Notes under the pieces: generated by a model
Database searches by the model: none
What the model saw: only the letters and a program-made list of their open reading frames with translations
Told to the model about the DNA's origin: nothing
Program-made: the position numbers and the translations under genes
NCBI GenBank assembly: GCA_024226555.1
Contig: JAAELO010000592.1
Location: 1-50,771, forward strand
Direction: 5' to 3'
Source of the DNA: Desulfobacterales bacterium
GTDB taxonomy: Bacteria; Desulfobacterota; Desulfobacteria; Desulfobacterales; JAAELO01
DNA length: 50,771 nt
Shown here: in pieces, positions 48,474-50,771 of the stretch
Position numbering within the stretch: position 1 is the first letter of the stretch
How the letters are laid out: every line of letters starts with the position of its first letter

Positions 48474-50393
48474 TTACATGGCATCAGCCATTAGGTTTCC
48501 GATAGTTTTGTTGAATTTAGCCGGATTTTCAACCTTACCACCCTCACCGATAACAGCAAGATCAAGTAAAAGTTCACTATAATCTTTAAGAACTGGGTTT
48601 GTAGTGTCAGTTTCAAAAACAGATTTAATTTTGTTAATAACCGGATGATCAATATTAAGCTCTAAAATTCTTTTCTGCTTTGGAGCTGCCTGACCAGATG
48701 CCTTCATGATTTTTTCCATGTAAGCACTCATCTCAAAATCATCTCCTGAAAGGCAGGAAACAGATTCTTTAAGCCTTGTTGAAGGTTTAACTTCCTTAAC
48801 ATTTTCATCAAGCTTTGTTTTGATGAAATCAAAAAGAGGTGTAAATTCATCTTTTTTCTTATCATCAACTTCATCAAGTTCAAGATCTCCTTTTTCAGCA
48901 CTTTTCAGCTTCTTTCCATCATATTCCGGAAGAGACTGAACTACCCACTCATCAACAGGGTCTGTCATTAGAAGAACTTCGTAATCCTTATCCTTTAAAA
49001 CTTCAAGATGTGGACTGTTCATAAGAGACGCCAGGTTATCACCTGTTATATAGTAGATGGTTTCCTGTCCCTCTTTCATATTTTCAACATATTCTTTTAG
49101 AGAAACGAGTTTACCATCTGATTTTGTTGATGTGTATCTGATAAGATCAGCAAGTTTATCCTTATTTTCAAAATCTGTTGGGATACCAGATTTAAGAGCC
49201 TGACCAAACTCTTCATAAAATGTCTGATATTTCTCTTTGTCCATATCCTTAAACATGGCAAGGATCTTCTTAACAATATTTTTTCTTATATTTGTAACAA
49301 GTCTGTTTTGCTGAAGAATTTCACGGCTGACATTAAGGTTAAGGTCCGGAGCATCAACAACACCAGATATAAATCCAAGATAATCAGGAATAAGTTCTTT
49401 GCAGTCATCCATGATGAAAACACGTTTGCAGTATAGATGCATACCATTTTTTCTATCCTGCTGGAACATGTCAAAAGGTGCTTTTGATGGACAATAAAGA
49501 AGTGTGTGGTACTCTGTTGTTCCCTCAAACTTCATGTGTATTTTATCAAGTGGTGGGTTCCAGTCATGGCTCAGATGCTTATAAAACTCTTCATACTCAT
49601 CATCTGTAACATCGCTCTTGCTTCTGGTCCAGATAGCTTTCATTGAGTTCAGGGTTTCATCTTTTAGAACTTTTTTTGTTGTTTCTCCAACAGGTTTACC
49701 TTCACCATCCAAAACCTGCTCATTTTCAGGAATAGGTTCAGTTTTTTCAACATTCATTATGATTGGGTAACTTACAAAGTCAGAGTGTTTTTTAACAATG
49801 CTTCTGATTGTAAACTCTTCAGTAAAATCCTGATCTTCATCAAGATCTTTAAGCTCAAGAATAATAGTTGTTCCTCTTTCATCCTTTTCTGCTTCTTCAA
49901 CTGTGTAAGATCCTGTTCCATCAGAAGTCCATTTAACTGCTGTGTCTGAATTTGCAGTTTTTGTTAGAAGAGTTACTTTACTAGCAACTATAAAGGCACT
50001 ATAAAATCCAACTCCAAACTGACCAATAAGTTCAGGTGACAGAGTTTCCTGCTTTTTGGACTCTTCCATAGCTTTCATAAAAGCTGCTGTTCCACTTTTT
50101 GCGATAGTACCGATATTTTCAGTAACTTCATCAAAAGTCATACCAATTCCGTTGTCAGAAATTGTTATTGTCTTTTTATCTTTATCTGCAGCAAGTCTGA
50201 TATGAAGTTCTTCATCTTTAATAAGCTCTGGATTCGTTTGTGCTTCAAAATGTAATTTATCAAGAGCATCTGATGCATTTGAGATCAGCTCTCTAAAAAA
50301 TATTTCACTGTTTGAATAAAGAGAATTTATAATCAAATGAAGCATCTGCTGAACTTCGGTTTTAAATTCACGTGTTTCCTGTTTTTTTCCCAT
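48474..50393 (-). CDS. htpG: Molecular chaperone HtpG (Hsp90)
   Basis: 639 residues, normal size for bacterial Hsp90. The N-terminal GHKL ATPase has [20 protein letters not shown] with the catalytic Glu/Asn, DNGIGM, and [11 protein letters not shown]. The middle domain contains FMxxxK-like [13 protein letters not shown] and the client-binding region. The C-terminal dimerisation domain ends in [12 protein letters not shown]. It acts on client proteins in the cytoplasm during stress. AGGAG lies 7 bases before the ATG. A strong terminator follows. Confidence 0.97.
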   Translation of the reverse strand: MGKKQETREFKTEVQQMLHLIINSLYSNSEIFFRELISNASDALDKLHFEAQTNPELIKDEELHIRLAADKDKKTITISDNGIGMTFDEVTENIGTIAKSGTAAFMKAMEESKKQETLSPELIGQFGVGFYSAFIVASKVTLLTKTANSDTAVKWTSDGTGSYTVEEAEKDERGTTIILELKDLDEDQDFTEEFTIRSIVKKHSDFVSYPIIMNVEKTEPIPENEQVLDGEGKPVGETTKKVLKDETLNSMKAIWTRSKSDVTDDEYEEFYKHLSHDWNPPLDKIHMKFEGTTEYHTLLYCPSKAPFDMFQQDRKNGMHLYCKRVFIMDDCKELIPDYLGFISGVVDAPDLNLNVSREILQQNRLVTNIRKNIVKKILAMFKDMDKEKYQTFYEEFGQALKSGIPTDFENKDKLADLIRYTSTKSDGKLVSLKEYVENMKEGQETIYYITGDNLASLMNSPHLEVLKDKDYEVLLMTDPVDEWVVQSLPEYDGKKLKSAEKGDLELDEVDDKKKDEFTPLFDFIKTKLDENVKEVKPSTRLKESVSCLSGDDFEMSAYMEKIMKASGQAAPKQKRILELNIDHPVINKIKSVFETDTTNPVLKDYSELLLDLAVIGEGGKVENPAKFNKTIGNLMADAM

Positions 50394-50663
50394 TTTCTGC
50401 TCCTGTTTCTAACTGTTATTTTTAGTTAATAATTTAAATTTTATTTGTATTTTGTGTTTATAAAATTATCGTATTTTCCCTTTTGTCAACTCCCGGACCT
50501 TATTTTTATTCAAATATATGAATTTTTTAGGGGAAATCAGAAGGTAATTCTAAAAATCATGTTTTTATTTGATTTATCAAATTGTTATGATAAAGTAACG
50601 AGGTTTTAATTTTCCCAAATAGGGTTTCAAACTTTTAATTAAAGATGTAAAGCGTTAATAATT

Positions 50664-50771
50664 ATGGATTATTCAGGAAATATTTTCAGACCTCCCAGTG
50701 AGGCAAACAGTATTTTACTTCAGGTAACCGTTGGTTGTTCACATAATAAATGTACTTTTTGTGAGATGTAC
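50664..50771 (+). CDS. Radical SAM protein, 5' fragment cut by the window end
   Basis: Only the first 36 codons are present. The frame reads [20 protein letters not shown] then [16 protein letters not shown], so the CX4CX2C cluster cysteines are at residues 25, 30 and 33. It is closely related to the radical SAM protein at 35260-36150 (RPPSEYNAILLQATLGCSHS). No strong ribosome site is seen (AAAGCGTTAATAATT), so the start is tentative. It is divergent from htpG, with a 270-bp gap. Confidence 0.8.
   Translation, partial: MDYSGNIFRPPSEANSILLQVTVGCSHNKCTFCEMY

Overview
The window is AT-rich and has long intergenic gaps. It reads as the chromosome of a Gram-negative, probably anaerobic or microaerophilic, aquatic bacterium. 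Pointers are many Sec-signal periplasmic binding proteins, small outer-membrane beta-barrels and a MipA/OmpV-type protein, Tat-exported iron-sulfur lipoproteins, a tungsten/molybdenum aldehyde:ferredoxin oxidoreductase family protein, and several flavodoxin/ferredoxin and radical SAM proteins. A DUF3015 protein and a Fur-FeoA fusion make Desulfobacterota (old Deltaproteobacteria) my first guess. That is inference only, because no rRNA gene is present.

Layout. 1-4.8 kb: three stand-alone family-3 solute-binding proteins (two are close paralogues), a GNAT acetyltransferase and an ankyrin protein, separated by copies of a terminal-inverted-repeat element (called R1 here). 5.0-5.3 kb: tRNA-Thr(TGT), tRNA-Tyr(GTA), tRNA-Gly(TCC). 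5.5-12.7 kb: an M20 peptidase, then a complete dipeptide/oligopeptide ABC importer operon with a terminator-like hairpin between the binding-protein gene and the first permease gene. 12.8-17.9 kb: a TrkA-N potassium channel, 5-formyl-THF cyclo-ligase, and an overlapping serS-thrC pair. 18-21.2 kb: a beta-barrel gene, a graveyard of mobile DNA (degenerate R1, IS remnant, R2 repeat, broken REP-associated transposase with REP sequences), a methyltransferase and a zinc-ribbon membrane protein. 21.4-25.5 kb: hrpA. 25.6-29 kb: DUF3015, two beta-barrels, a GIY-YIG-like gene, and a protein-poor stretch that ends in a strong plus-strand terminator and may encode a structured RNA. 29.3-38.6 kb: a CPA2 antiporter with UspA tail, creatininase-family protein, MarR regulator plus flavodoxin/ferredoxin (EFR1-type) protein, a lipoprotein pair, radical SAM protein, a fourth binding protein and a DUF362 ferredoxin protein. 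38.9-44.6 kb: MipA/OmpV, then a minus-strand redox cluster (AraC regulator, Tat 4x[4Fe-4S] lipoprotein, AOR, Tat EFR1 lipoprotein). 45.2-50.4 kb: GNAT, TPR membrane protein, PfkB kinase, Fur-FeoA, htpG. The window ends inside a second radical SAM gene of the same type as the one at 35.3 kb.

How genes work together. The clearest units are the peptide importer; serS-thrC; the AraC-ferredoxin-AOR redox cluster, in which the electron-transfer partners carry Tat lipoprotein signals and suggest an envelope-side tungstoenzyme; the MarR-EFR1 pair split by an R1 element; and fur-feoA with the PfkB kinase. The most novel material is non-coding: the R1 family with variable modular interior, a covarying 3'-UTR hairpin motif (R3) after hrpA and the antiporter, a recurrent terminator stem, and the possible structured RNA near 27.2-27.7 kb. 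No CRISPR array, rRNA operon or phage module was seen.
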